Source of the DNA: Clostridium sp. | GTDB lineage: Bacteria; Bacillota; Clostridia; Clostridiales; Clostridiaceae | Direction of reading: 5' to 3' | Length of the DNA stretch: 64,000 nt | Assembly: GCA_031292145.1 (NCBI GenBank) | Contig: JARLHR010000170.1 | Location: forward strand, 1 to 64,000 | Part shown: in pieces, positions 17,577 through 27,057 of the stretch | Position numbering within the stretch: the first letter of the stretch is position 1 | Layout of the letters: the number at the start of each line of letters is the position of its first letter | Translations under genes and position numbers: made by a program | The notes under the pieces: model-generated | What the model was told of the DNA's origin: nothing | What the model saw: the letters and a program-made list of their open reading frames with translations, nothing else | The model's database searches: none

Positions 17577-19907
17577 TTAAATAAATCCCAATACCTTCAA
17601 TACTTCTACCCCAATTTTTCTTTCAGTCCCTTTATAAGGATAGCAATGAATATGAATTGCTGGATTGAAGTTTAGTTCAATTATTGCATAATTAGAATTT
17701 TCATTGCTATAGTCTTCAAGCATCATATCCACGCCACAAATTCTAGCATTAACTGCTTTAGCTGATTTAACAGCAATGTCTTTAAACTTATTTGAAATAT
17801 CATCAGTATAGTCTATGCTATCTCCACCAGTACTTATATTAGAATTTTCTCTTAAATAGACTATTTCATCCTTTTTAGGAACATAATTAGAATCTTTATT
17901 CTGCTGCTTCAAAAATAATTCTGCATTTTCATCTAAAATTATTTTTTCTAAAGGCGTCACGTAATGATACCCCCTAAGTGGATCTTGATTTTTTATTTCT
18001 ACTAATTCTTTTATTGACTTTTCTCCGTCACCTTTAACATTAGCTGGCACTCTATGAAGTATTCCTGCCACTTTATCATTAATAACTAAAAATCTATATT
18101 CCTTTCCTTTTATGAACTCTTCAATAAGTACTGTATTGTCATGTTTAAATGCTAACTCAAAAGCCTTTTTTATACTTTCTTCATTTGCACCATCTTTAAA
18201 TATACTTATTCCTATTCCGAAATTAGTTGATTTAGGTTTAATTACTATTGGTTTATTAATAAAATCCTTAATTACACTTAAAGCTTCATTTAAGGAATTA
18301 ACTTCTATTCCTTCTGGTACTTTTATATTATTATCTCGCAAAACTTTCTTTGTAACACTTTTATTTTCCATAATTAGAACTGTGACATAATTATCTTTTG
18401 AGGTTTTAGTTGCTTGTTTTACATATTCAACCTTGTCATTGGTTTTAAGGGCAATGAAATTTTCAGTCTTATCTAAAACTTGAACTTCTATGCCTCTTTT
18501 AATTGCTTCCTTCATCAAAATTTGAGTAGATAATTCTAACTCTTCATATCCTTCTAATTTAAACCTATTATTATAAGAATCATTTTTATATTGTTTTGCT
18601 ATATTTAAATGAGCGGTAATATAGCCTTCTTCTTTAACTTTTTCTTGTATTTTATAAGCATAAGTCAATTTATAATTCTTAACTCTTTCAATCATTAAAT
18701 TAATGATGTCAGCTTTTCCAAGATTAAGTTCATCATTTATGTTTTTAACATATTCTAATATTTCTAATCCCCATTCTTCTTTTGAAATTGGTTCTCCGTC
18801 TTTTATTAACATTACATCATTTTGTCCATACTTAGAAATTATATTTTGATTTTCTACTCCGTCTTCCTGCCATTTATCATAATTACTTTCTTCTTTTATG
18901 AGTAAAAATAAATTAAATACTTGCAAAAAATATAAATCATTTAAGCTTATTCCACCTTTTTCAAAAGGATTAATATCAATGCTTCTATATTCTAAATACT
19001 GAATTCCTTCCTTACTAAGTGAATCAAAAAAATCATTTGGGTTAATTGGTTTAAGTCTTATGGAACTGTAAAGTTCTTTATAACTGTCTATAAGCTTATC
19101 ATTAATAAATCCTTTTAGACTTTCAATATATCCTTCTACTGATTCATACTTAGGGAACAAGTCTACTTTATTTTTATATCCACACTCACTATTTCTATAG
19201 GATAAAGCTCCTTCATTAGTAAAACTATCCTCTGCTATTTTCTTAGCTGAATTTATACAATTACCTATATAGCTTTTATCTACAACACCACTTGCACCTA
19301 AAAGATAAATAATAAGCCATCTAAACCTCAGATAATTTCTAGTAACCTTTAGGTAAACACTATTCTTAAAATCCTTATATTCTAGATTTACATTTTTACC
19401 ACTATTGACCTCATTATTATACAATTTCTTTATTATATCTTCACTAAAAGAAAAATTATAATGTATACCACATATTAATTGTCTTTTCCCACCATATTTT
19501 TTTATTAAATTTTCTCTATATACTTGAGCTTTCTTACCTTTTTCATTGTTACTATATTTAGAAATCCTTATTTTCTCATCTTCTGGCACGATACTTGGCA
19601 TAGATTGGGGCCATAAATATTCATCACCGATTTCCATTGCTACAATGTCATAAAGGGCATTTGTAAAATTATATGTTTCTTTTACATTCTTAAATGGTGG
19701 AGTTATAACTTCTATTTGACTCTCTGCAAAATCTGTGGTTATATAGGCATTATTAACCTTATCTCCAAACATCTTGGGATGATCCATTAGAGATAATTGT
19801 CCATTTTCATTAACCCTTAATCCTTCTCTTTCAATACCAAAATTTCCGTTTAATAATTCGTAATTTGTAAATATTTTTTTAAATTTATTTAACATGTTTA
19901 CCCCCAT
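17577..19907 (-). CDS. gshAB: Bifunctional glutamate-cysteine ligase/glutathione synthetase
   Basis: 776-residue fusion enzyme that makes glutathione from glutamate, cysteine and glycine in two ATP-dependent steps. The N-terminal half (about 1-470) is a gamma-glutamylcysteine ligase (NGNFGIEREGLRVN; PPFKNVKETYNF). The C-terminal half (about 490-776) is an ATP-grasp domain with KPKSTNFGIGISIF, EEFIKGKEYRFLVI and the metal-site ending AIIELNFNPAIHIH. Glutathione is absent from many Clostridia, so this enzyme marks a subset. It starts 15 bp after the MATE gene, which follows arsR, so it is probably in an ArsR-controlled operon. A second ATG four codons in also has a good ribosome site. Confidence 0.93.
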   Translation of the reverse strand: MGVNMLNKFKKIFTNYELLNGNFGIEREGLRVNENGQLSLMDHPKMFGDKVNNAYITTDFAESQIEVITPPFKNVKETYNFTNALYDIVAMEIGDEYLWPQSMPSIVPEDEKIRISKYSNNEKGKKAQVYRENLIKKYGGKRQLICGIHYNFSFSEDIIKKLYNNEVNSGKNVNLEYKDFKNSVYLKVTRNYLRFRWLIIYLLGASGVVDKSYIGNCINSAKKIAEDSFTNEGALSYRNSECGYKNKVDLFPKYESVEGYIESLKGFINDKLIDSYKELYSSIRLKPINPNDFFDSLSKEGIQYLEYRSIDINPFEKGGISLNDLYFLQVFNLFLLIKEESNYDKWQEDGVENQNIISKYGQNDVMLIKDGEPISKEEWGLEILEYVKNINDELNLGKADIINLMIERVKNYKLTYAYKIQEKVKEEGYITAHLNIAKQYKNDSYNNRFKLEGYEELELSTQILMKEAIKRGIEVQVLDKTENFIALKTNDKVEYVKQATKTSKDNYVTVLIMENKSVTKKVLRDNNIKVPEGIEVNSLNEALSVIKDFINKPIVIKPKSTNFGIGISIFKDGANEESIKKAFELAFKHDNTVLIEEFIKGKEYRFLVINDKVAGILHRVPANVKGDGEKSIKELVEIKNQDPLRGYHYVTPLEKIILDENAELFLKQQNKDSNYVPKKDEIVYLRENSNISTGGDSIDYTDDISNKFKDIAVKSAKAVNARICGVDMMLEDYSNENSNYAIIELNFNPAIHIHCYPYKGTERKIGVEVLKVLGFI

Positions 19908-19922
19908 ACTAGTTCCTTTTAA

Positions 19923-21236
19923 TTATTTATAATTTCTTTTTACTTCAATAATATATAATAAATATGCTGCGCTTCCTTTTAAAATACTTGATAGTGAAAT
20001 ACTTACCCAGACTCCACTAAGACCAAAAGGTTTAATTAAAATTAAAGCTATAGGAATTCGTATCGCTGTGAAGACAACGCTTATAATTGACGATATCTTT
20101 GGTTTACCAATCCCTGTGAATAATCCATTTGATATGGTTTCAACAGTACTAAATATTTGTGAAAAAGCCACAGCTTGTAAATATGCCTGTGCAATAATAA
20201 TAGTTTGTTCATCTCTAACAAATAACTTAATAAACGGTATATTAAAAAACATAAAAAGGAATGCTGTGAATAAAGAATATACTATTCCTATTTTTATAGC
20301 TGTATTATATCCATCTTTTATTCTTTTTAACTCTTTTGCTCCAAAGTTTTGTCCAGTATAAGCAGCTACTGCCCCATGTAATCCACCAACAATCATATAC
20401 GTGATTGATTCGATTTGAAGTCCTATTTTTTGTGCTGCTATGGCCTCTGCTCCAAATATTGCTATGATTCTTGCAAGAAATATATTTATTACAGTAAATA
20501 AAACTCTCTGAGTTGCCATTGGAACTCCTAAAATTGTTATTTGTTTTATTTTTTCAATATCAATTTTTACATTAACATTGTATTTTAAAATTCCAGAAGA
20601 CTTTACTAAATATAATATAAACATTACAATATTTGCTGACAATGTAGCAAGTGAAGCTCCCAAAACACCTAGTTTAAATATATAAATAAAAATTGGGTCT
20701 AATATTATATTTATAATTACACCTACAACATTAATATTAAATGCTAACTTATTATTCCCAAAGCTTCCAAGTATTCTTGCATATAGTAAATTATAAAATG
20801 CAAAAAATACTGTTGGACCGCTCAATGATAAAAATAAGTAAGCATCATTTTCGACTTTAGAATTATTTATATTTAGAAAAGCAATAAGATATCTTCCAGC
20901 AAAAACAAGCATCAACCCAAATATAATTCCCATAATGGTGTTAATTAAAAGTCCAGCATTAATATATTCCTTAACTTCATAGTCTTCTTTTCTACCTATT
21001 GCATGAGCTACCTTTATACCTGTACCTATAACCACCAATGAATTTATAGAATATCCGAGTCCTACATAAAAACTTGCTGAACCAACACTTGCAACCGCAT
21101 TACTACCAAGTCCACCAACCCATAACATATCTACTAAATTATATGTAAATTGTAACAGAGAACTTCCCATTATTGGTATGGATAATGTTGTTAAAACCTT
21201 TATAGGTTCTCCTTTTGTTAAGTCTATTTGCTTCAT
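19923..21236 (-). CDS. MATE-family efflux transporter
   Basis: 437-residue multidrug/toxic-compound extrusion transporter with 12 predicted helices in two homologous halves (TLSIPIMGSSLLQFTYNLVD near the N-terminus, ILGVPMATQRVLFTVINIFL mid-protein). It exports substrates with Na+ or H+ exchange. ATG at 21236 follows TGGAGAAAAA; a GTG seven codons upstream lies on the far side of that site. It sits between arsR and gshAB, 50 and 15 bp away, so the cargo may be a toxic compound or conjugate connected with thiols or metals. Substrate is not predictable from sequence. Confidence 0.9.
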   Translation of the reverse strand: MKQIDLTKGEPIKVLTTLSIPIMGSSLLQFTYNLVDMLWVGGLGSNAVASVGSASFYVGLGYSINSLVVIGTGIKVAHAIGRKEDYEVKEYINAGLLINTIMGIIFGLMLVFAGRYLIAFLNINNSKVENDAYLFLSLSGPTVFFAFYNLLYARILGSFGNNKLAFNINVVGVIINIILDPIFIYIFKLGVLGASLATLSANIVMFILYLVKSSGILKYNVNVKIDIEKIKQITILGVPMATQRVLFTVINIFLARIIAIFGAEAIAAQKIGLQIESITYMIVGGLHGAVAAYTGQNFGAKELKRIKDGYNTAIKIGIVYSLFTAFLFMFFNIPFIKLFVRDEQTIIIAQAYLQAVAFSQIFSTVETISNGLFTGIGKPKISSIISVVFTAIRIPIALILIKPFGLSGVWVSISLSSILKGSAAYLLYIIEVKRNYK

Positions 21237-21286
21237 TTTTTCTCCATTCAAAGACACTAACTTTTCTTATTTATGATTTCATTTTT

Positions 21287-21643
21287 TTACTTTTCACTTC
21301 CTGGGTTTTTATGGTAATTGTTTTCCGCTTCAAAACATTTTTTATTATCATCTACACAATCTTCATTTTCTGTAATTAAACTCATAAAAAATAATACTAA
21401 CTTATTTGCATTTTTTAAATTTAACTTATATAGGTTCCAAATACCGTCTTTTCTAGCTTCAATTAATCCACACTCTATTAAAACCTTCATGTGATGAGAT
21501 AAAGTAGGTTGAGTAAACTCAAAACTCTCCAGTATATGGCAGGCACACTTTTCTCCACAAGACAACAAATCAATTATCTTAAGTCTATTAGGATCACTTA
21601 AAGCTTTTAATATCTTTGCATTTATTTCATATTTTTTCTCCAC
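21287..21643 (-). CDS. ArsR-family transcriptional repressor
   Basis: 118-residue winged-helix repressor of the ArsR/SmtB family. Recognition helix FEFTQPTLSHHMKVLIECG; cysteines C29, C33 and C35 (CGEKCAC) stand at the position where metal-sensing members have their alpha-3 thiolate site, and two further Cys (C97, C104) are near the C-terminus. A thiol or metal(loid) signal is therefore plausible. It is the first gene of the operon with the MATE transporter and gshAB, and a 16 bp palindrome lies 50 bp upstream as its likely operator. Confidence 0.88.
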   Translation of the reverse strand: MEKKYEINAKILKALSDPNRLKIIDLLSCGEKCACHILESFEFTQPTLSHHMKVLIECGLIEARKDGIWNLYKLNLKNANKLVLFFMSLITENEDCVDDNKKCFEAENNYHKNPGSEK

Positions 21644-21692
21644 AATTTACTCCTCTCTCAATAATATCCATATAATTAATATATATTATAGT

Positions 21693-21708
21693 ATAGATAA
21701 TTATCTAT
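21693..21708. promoter_or_regulatory. Probable ArsR operator
   Basis: ATAGATAATTATCTAT is a perfect 16 bp palindrome about 50 bp before the arsR start, typical in size and AT content of ArsR/SmtB binding sites. It would give autoregulation of the arsR-MATE-gshAB operon. Confidence 0.65.
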
Positions 21709-21910
21709 ATATAGTCAATAGTTTTGTTTACATTAACAAATTACATCTGCAAGATATATATGCGTATCTATTTGTAGTCATATTTATCACGTGATTATTA
21801 TGTAAATATATTAACATTAGGTAGCCTCCATCCAACAAACTACCTATGCATATCTTTTGTATTATTTTCATTTCATATTTTAATAATTGATTCTATTTTC
21901 AAATAATAAA

Positions 21911-21945
21911 ACAGTAGCTGAATTACCTCTTCTACTGCTATTTAT
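21911..21945 (-). terminator. Probable terminator of the GNAT gene
   Basis: Read leftward, AGCAGTAG and CTACTG form a stem with a 14-base loop, followed by TTTTATTATTT. The remaining 300 bases between arsR and this gene hold only the operator and another weak hairpin (GGTAG...CTACC). Confidence 0.5.
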
Positions 21946-22020
21946 ATCAAAAATAATCTCTTTAACTATAGAATAAATTTTATACTTAAAGACAACATAA
22001 TAATATATAAATTATGGCAA

Positions 22021-22449
22021 CTATTGAATATTCTTTTTCATAAAAAATCTTGTATGTTCCTGAGGGCATTCATCTAACTGACCAAAAATTTCATATCCAC
22101 GCTTAATATAAAAACCTTTTGCTTGAAAATCAAAAGTATCTAAGTGAATTAAATAACACTTATTTTCCTTAGCAATTCTTTCAATTTCCCTCAATAATAT
22201 TGTTCCAATCCCATCTTGTCTATGATCCTCTTTTACCCATAATGTATCTATATATAAACAATTCCAGCAATACATTTTACTAAGTATTCCTGCTACAATT
22301 TCCCCATCTTCATTTTTTATAACTCTATTAATCCATAAAAACGGAACTGCTTGCTTAAGCGGAACTTTAGATAAATTATATTCAACTAGATTATCAATAA
22401 TTAATTCTGCATCTTTATCTGCACATTCCTCAATCGTGTATTTTTCCAA
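22021..22449 (-). CDS. GNAT-family N-acetyltransferase
   Basis: 142-residue acetyl-CoA-dependent acyltransferase. The acetyl-CoA loop is EDHRQDGIGTILL (motif A, about residues 76-88) and motif B ends in FYIKRGYEIFG. Substrate unknown. It is preceded by GAAGG at a suitable distance. The broken small gene at 22485-22657 lies just upstream in the same direction. Confidence 0.85.
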   Translation of the reverse strand: MEKYTIEECADKDAELIIDNLVEYNLSKVPLKQAVPFLWINRVIKNEDGEIVAGILSKMYCWNCLYIDTLWVKEDHRQDGIGTILLREIERIAKENKCYLIHLDTFDFQAKGFYIKRGYEIFGQLDECPQEHTRFFMKKNIQ

Positions 22450-22484
22450 ATGATAACCTTCCTTCTAATTTGCTTTTATTATAT

Positions 22485-22657
22485 TCATATTCTAAGTATT
22501 TCTTTCCCATTAACTGGTGAATATAAGGCATCACACTGATTTAAGAAAGCCCAATAACAATCACCATAGAACTAATGACACCATTTATCTGGACAATTCG
22601 CACCTCTACCTTTTTCATACAATTTTTTGCTATCCTTTCATCGCTTAAAAGTACCAT
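22485..22657 (-). pseudogene. Broken small cysteine-containing gene
   Basis: An ATG with an AGGAG site reads MVLLSDERIAKN and then drifts into a poor frame. If one A is added to the A-run after ATAGC, the frame continues as IAKKLYEKGRGANCPDKWCH, a TAG, then FYGDCYWAFLNQCDALYSPV and NGKEILRI to a natural TGA. This gives 57 coherent residues with four cysteines and three tryptophans or tyrosines around them. So it is a decayed gene with one frameshift and one nonsense codon. I do not recognise the family; the Cys pattern suggests a small zinc-binding protein. Confidence 0.55.
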
Positions 22658-22795
22658 CGTTTTTTCTCCTGCTTGTTAAATTTATTACATTATACTTAAA
22701 TCATATATGTAAAAAAGAACCACTTAATTCTTAATTTAAAAGAATAGTGGTATATTATTCTATACTCCTCAAATTAAAATAACTACAAAACAAAG

Positions 22796-22836
22796 AAATT
22801 AGCTACATGCCTTCTTCTCAGACATGTAACTAATTT
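22796..22836 (-). terminator. Terminator of the DUF4367 gene
   Basis: AAATTAGCTACATG and CATGTAACTAATTT form a 14 bp stem with one mismatch around a 13-base loop; read leftward it ends in TTTCTTTGTTTTG. It lies 47 bp after the stop at 22883. Confidence 0.75.
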
Positions 22837-22882
22837 GGGTTGATCTTGCATAGCTCTAGTTTCCACGTTGTTCATCCTTAAG

Positions 22883-24133
22883 TTACTCTAATGGTTTCGA
22901 ATTTACAAATTCCTTTGCTATGTCATCTGAATTTTCAACGTTTACAAAGAGTGTTACGGAATTATATATATTATTTTCTTTCCAAATATAATTAACCTCT
23001 GAAACTAATCCTTTTCCTACATATTTATATACTTCATTGTTATTTATATTTAATTTTTCAATTTTACCTATCTGTAATTTTCCTAATTCCGTGTTCCCGT
23101 CACCCTCAGCAGCACTATTCTTCTCTATCTCTTCATAAATTTTTGATTTCTTTTGTTCTGTGAAAGTTATTGAGCCATTTTTATTAGAATAAAAGTTGTT
23201 AATCTGATAATCTAATCCAGAATTTTTTGTATCAGAATCTCCTGATACCCCTACAATTGAACCTGTTATTTTTATATCTTGGTTTATATTTAATGGAAAC
23301 TTAGGATTAAAGCCAAGAATGCTTTTTGCTTTATCCAAATCTTCCTTATCATAAATGTTAAGTGTTGAATTTTCTATTGAAGCTTCTTTATTTATTAGAT
23401 AACTTACGTTTTTAGTCTCATCAATATATCTTAAAGATTTTGCTATTTTTACTATGTCATCCTGAGATATATTTACTAATCGGTTACTACTTTCTTCATT
23501 TTCAGATGATGAGTTATATTCCACGCTATACCATAATTGTCCATCCTTCCAAGAGAAATATTCGCTGTTTTTTCTACTTTCTATTGAATAGTCATTTGAC
23601 ACTCGTATATTTGGCAGCTCAGTAGTTAGTGTAACTTTTAGTCCATTTATGTCTCCAAATTTCATAGGCTCCTTTTGGCTTACCACTTTTGAGTTGTCTA
23701 TTGCTTTAATTTTCTCATTTTCTATTTTTTCTAATATTTCTACAGGATCCCTTTCAGAAATTACAAATGAGTAGCTCCCATCTGTATTTTGAAAAAATAT
23801 TTCTAATGCGTTATCTTTTTCCGAAAGCTTCCTAACTTGAAACCCTCCAACTTTATTTTCCTGCGGAAGATAATCAGGTACTTTAAATTTGAAATTTACT
23901 ATCTGTTCTATTTTTTTTATATCATTATAAAATTTTACCGGTGCGTCAATAATAAACTTATGTTGATAATTTGTATTTATTATACTACTAGATGTAGTTC
24001 CCACTAACTGATTAACTTCTGCCCCTTGTGCAATTACATTGTTCATAAATACCATTGTTGATGTCGTAACTATGCAAACTAACAGAATATTTAATGACGA
24101 CTTACAGGAACAATTTCTTATTTTTTTTATCAT
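22883..24133 (-). CDS. Exported protein with DUF4367-like domains
   Basis: 416 residues with an N-terminal membrane or signal segment (about 14-35) and an otherwise soluble, extracellular part. Two similar halves are apparent: about 70-245 (FKVPDYLPQENKVGGFQVRK, FVISERDPVEIL, IVKIAKSLRYID) and about 265-416 (FNPKFPLNINQDIKITGSIV, ITFTEQKKSKIYEE). This is the DUF4367 pattern, a domain seen at the outer face of anti-sigma and sporulation proteins. No sigma factor is adjacent. The two-component system starts 531 bp upstream in the same direction, so a link is possible but unproven. Confidence 0.6.
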   Translation of the reverse strand: MIKKIRNCSCKSSLNILLVCIVTTSTMVFMNNVIAQGAEVNQLVGTTSSSIINTNYQHKFIIDAPVKFYNDIKKIEQIVNFKFKVPDYLPQENKVGGFQVRKLSEKDNALEIFFQNTDGSYSFVISERDPVEILEKIENEKIKAIDNSKVVSQKEPMKFGDINGLKVTLTTELPNIRVSNDYSIESRKNSEYFSWKDGQLWYSVEYNSSSENEESSNRLVNISQDDIVKIAKSLRYIDETKNVSYLINKEASIENSTLNIYDKEDLDKAKSILGFNPKFPLNINQDIKITGSIVGVSGDSDTKNSGLDYQINNFYSNKNGSITFTEQKKSKIYEEIEKNSAAEGDGNTELGKLQIGKIEKLNINNNEVYKYVGKGLVSEVNYIWKENNIYNSVTLFVNVENSDDIAKEFVNSKPLE

Positions 24134-24205
24134 TCTACTCCTCCTCTTGATTTATATAATTAAACCTTAAAAATGACTTTTGGACATATGAAAATAAAAA
24201 CATGT

Positions 24206-24311
24206 TAAGGCACATGAAAAAAATAATAGACCAAAGATGCAATGCATATTTCGTATCAAACAAATCGGTATACATAATTCTTTTTTTATTAGTTAATAAT
24301 TTGTGTGCCTA
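24206..24311. repeat. Degenerate family T element
   Basis: TAAGGCACATGAAAAAAATA then ATAGACC at the left, inverted partner ending in TTTGTGTGCCTA at the right; the arms are diverged and the core is unstructured. A separate solitary end (GGACATATGAAAATAAAA) lies 20 bp before it and another (AAGGCACATTC) at 24613. Apart from these and the terminator at 24546 the 531 bp gap holds nothing recognisable. Confidence 0.45.
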
Positions 24312-24545
24312 TATTATTATCTTCTACATAAATAAATCTTCTAAGAATATGCTCTTTGGTAATTTATTACAATTAGTATAACATACCTTATACTAAATCC
24401 GCTTTATTTTCTTAAAACATTTTTATCTATATTATATAAAAATTCACTAATACCCACTTAAAACTTTTTGTTTTCATCATCTTTATCAAATAAAATATTT
24501 TTTGTTTTAATTTTATCAAAATAATCACTTCCTCTAGACAACTAT

Positions 24546-24600
24546 AAAACCAAACATCAATAAAACTATAAATTAGCTATTTTTATTGATGTTTGGTTTA
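24546..24600 (-). terminator. Terminator of the histidine kinase operon
   Basis: AAACCAAACATCAATAAAA pairs with TTTTATTGATGTTTGGTTT, a 19 bp near-perfect stem with a 15-base loop, 65 bp after the kinase stop. Confidence 0.8.
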
Positions 24601-24664
24601 TATTATTTTGTAAGGCACATTCAAAAATATGCCTAAAATTTGTTTTTTACTATGTATAGTAGAA

Positions 24665-26173
24665 TTATGATAGGTTTATCTTATCAATTTCAAACCAAAA
24701 GTTTACGCCGCCTTGAACATTTTCTACACCACAGGAATTATTATGAAGTTCTAAAATTGCTTTCACTATTGAAAGTCCGAGTCCATATCCACCATAAACT
24801 CTAGTTCTTGCTTTATCTACCTTATAAAAACTCTTCCATATCTTTTCTATGGATTCATCTGGAATGTGCTTTCCTGTATTAAATACATTTACTCTTACCT
24901 TATCTATATCAGTTATTTTACTTATTTTAATAACTTTATTCACATCTATATGATTAATAGCATTATTAATGTAATTTGTAAGTACTTGTTCAATTCTTGT
25001 CATATCTCCGAATACAATCACACTTTCGTCAGATTGAAACTGCAGCTCAATATTTTTTTCTTCAAAAATTGATTTATATTTGTTAAGTACATATTCTATT
25101 AGAGATGTTAAATTAAACTCAGTTTTTTCAATATGAAAATAGCCCGATTCGATTTGGGAAAGATTTAATAAATCTCTAACCAATTTATTCATTTTATCTG
25201 TTTCATTTATTATAACATCACAATAAAATTTTCTATCCTCTTCGCTTTCATTAACATTGCAAGCAAGTCCTTCTGCATAACCTTGTATTAAAGATAACGG
25301 AGTCCTAAGTTCATGAGAAACACTTGAAACAAATTCCTTTCTCATTTCATCTATCTTTCTTTCTTTTTCAATATCCTCTTCAAGTTTTTTATTTTTTATG
25401 CTTAACTCTGTAATTGCCCTATTAAGTTCAGATGATAAATAATTGATACTTTGGCCAAGCTGTCCAATTTCATCTTTTCCTCTTATTTTACATTTTTGAC
25501 TAAAATCAAATTTAGCCATATTTTGGGCAATATTATTAACTTCAACTATTGGCTTAGTGAATTTTTTCGAAAACCAAAATGCTAAAATACTTCCCAAAAC
25601 TATAATGGCAGAGCCTATCATAAGTATAAATCTGTTGGCAACATCTACACTTTCTTTTATTGAAACCAAAGGAACTCTTAAGCTAAGCCTATCTCCATTA
25701 CTTAAATTAGTAACAAGATTCAAAAAATCTACTCTTAACTGCGGATCTCTTCTTGTTTCAAAAGTAAATTCCCCTTCATTATCTTCATTAAGTTTATCAT
25801 CCTTAAAAGTACCTTGAAGTGGCTGCTGCTGTCCATTATCCTTAAAATCATTTTTCATATTCTCCCCTATATTTTTATCTATTGGACCTCTCCTAGAGGA
25901 TTTATAAAGAAGCTTACCATCGTTATCAAAAATATCAATACTGCTTCCTGTTATATTTGATGTTCTATCTAATTCATCTTGTATATCATTAGGTTCACCT
26001 TTATAAATGCTTATTATATTTTTTGCATTTTCTATAAGTAAAGTCTTTTTACTTTTAATATAATACTGCTGAAGATATAAACTATTTAATATCCATAAAA
26101 TACTGATAAAAAATAATAGTAATAAAGTTATTGATAAAAAAAGTTTTGATCTTATTGATTTACTCATCATCAT
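24665..26173 (-). CDS. Two-component sensor histidine kinase
   Basis: 502-residue membrane kinase. TM1 about 11-31, an extracytoplasmic sensor region of about 150 residues, TM2 about 182-201, HAMP about 202-255, then a HisKA domain with phospho-acceptor H287 in SHELRTPL. The HATPase part has NYINNAINHI (N box) and GYGLGLSI (G2 box). It overlaps the response regulator stop by 4 bp, so the pair is coupled. Three consecutive ATG codons occur at the start; the third, best spaced from GAGGA, may be used. The signal is unknown. Confidence 0.92.
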   Translation of the reverse strand: MMMSKSIRSKLFLSITLLLLFFISILWILNSLYLQQYYIKSKKTLLIENAKNIISIYKGEPNDIQDELDRTSNITGSSIDIFDNDGKLLYKSSRRGPIDKNIGENMKNDFKDNGQQQPLQGTFKDDKLNEDNEGEFTFETRRDPQLRVDFLNLVTNLSNGDRLSLRVPLVSIKESVDVANRFILMIGSAIIVLGSILAFWFSKKFTKPIVEVNNIAQNMAKFDFSQKCKIRGKDEIGQLGQSINYLSSELNRAITELSIKNKKLEEDIEKERKIDEMRKEFVSSVSHELRTPLSLIQGYAEGLACNVNESEEDRKFYCDVIINETDKMNKLVRDLLNLSQIESGYFHIEKTEFNLTSLIEYVLNKYKSIFEEKNIELQFQSDESVIVFGDMTRIEQVLTNYINNAINHIDVNKVIKISKITDIDKVRVNVFNTGKHIPDESIEKIWKSFYKVDKARTRVYGGYGLGLSIVKAILELHNNSCGVENVQGGVNFWFEIDKINLS

Positions 26174-26841
26174 TCCTCAAATCTATAACCGTAACCACGT
26201 ACAGTTTGTATATATTCGCTCTTCTCATTAAGTTTTATTCTCAATCTGTTTATATGCGTATCTACTGTTCTTAAGTCGCCATAATAATCATATCCCCATA
26301 CTTTATCAAGTATTTGTTCTCTACTTAATGCCTTACCATAATTTTCAGATAGATATATTAATAGTTCATATTCCTTTGGACTTAAATCAACAATGCATCC
26401 ATCTATAGCCACTTGATGAGCCGCATGATCTATTGTTAATCCATTAAATTTCTTAACATCACTATCGATTACTATAGATCTTCTAAGCACTGCATTTACC
26501 CTTGCTATTAATATGTTGGGGCTAAAGGGTTTTGAAATATACTCATCTGCTCCAATATCTAATCCAAAAATCTCATCAAATTCTTCCCCTCTAGCTGTCA
26601 ACATTATTATTGGAACTTTAGATTTTTTTCTTATTTCTCTGCATACAGTAAATCCATCATATTCTGGTAACATAACATCAAGAATTATTAAATCTATATT
26701 TTCCTCTTGTTTAAACAGCTCCATTGCTTTTTTTCCATCTTCAGCTTCAATAATGCTATAACCTTGTTTTTTAAGAAAGTCTGTTACAAGTTTTCTTATT
26801 AATGGTTCATCATCAACTACTAATATTTTCTTTTCCTTCAT
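26170..26841 (-). CDS. OmpR/PhoB-family response regulator
   Basis: 223-residue DNA-binding regulator. Receiver domain 1-120 with acidic pocket D10, D11 and phospho-acceptor D55 in LIILDVMLP, T82 and K104 at the usual switch positions. The C-terminal winged helix (about 128-223) carries VDLSPKEYELLIYL and the ending TVRGYGYRFEE. First gene of the pair with the kinase. The 216 bp between it and the divergent chemoreceptor gene should hold both promoters. Confidence 0.94.
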   Translation of the reverse strand: MKEKKILVVDDEPLIRKLVTDFLKKQGYSIIEAEDGKKAMELFKQEENIDLIILDVMLPEYDGFTVCREIRKKSKVPIIMLTARGEEFDEIFGLDIGADEYISKPFSPNILIARVNAVLRRSIVIDSDVKKFNGLTIDHAAHQVAIDGCIVDLSPKEYELLIYLSENYGKALSREQILDKVWGYDYYGDLRTVDTHINRLRIKLNEKSEYIQTVRGYGYRFEE

Positions 26842-27057
26842 TTTATCCCTCCGAAATTTACTAATACATCTATTATAGCCTATTTTTGTTACAAATTCGT
26901 CACAAACTAATTTAAGTTTTTTAATTATAATTGCCTAAAAAAATTAGCTTCCTTTTCATTTTAGTCTTACACCTTATAATTTGCTATAATTTGTAGTAAT
27001 ATAGTATATGCCAAAACATTTAATTTAACCTATAGTTTTAAGGGGGATGCAAACAAA

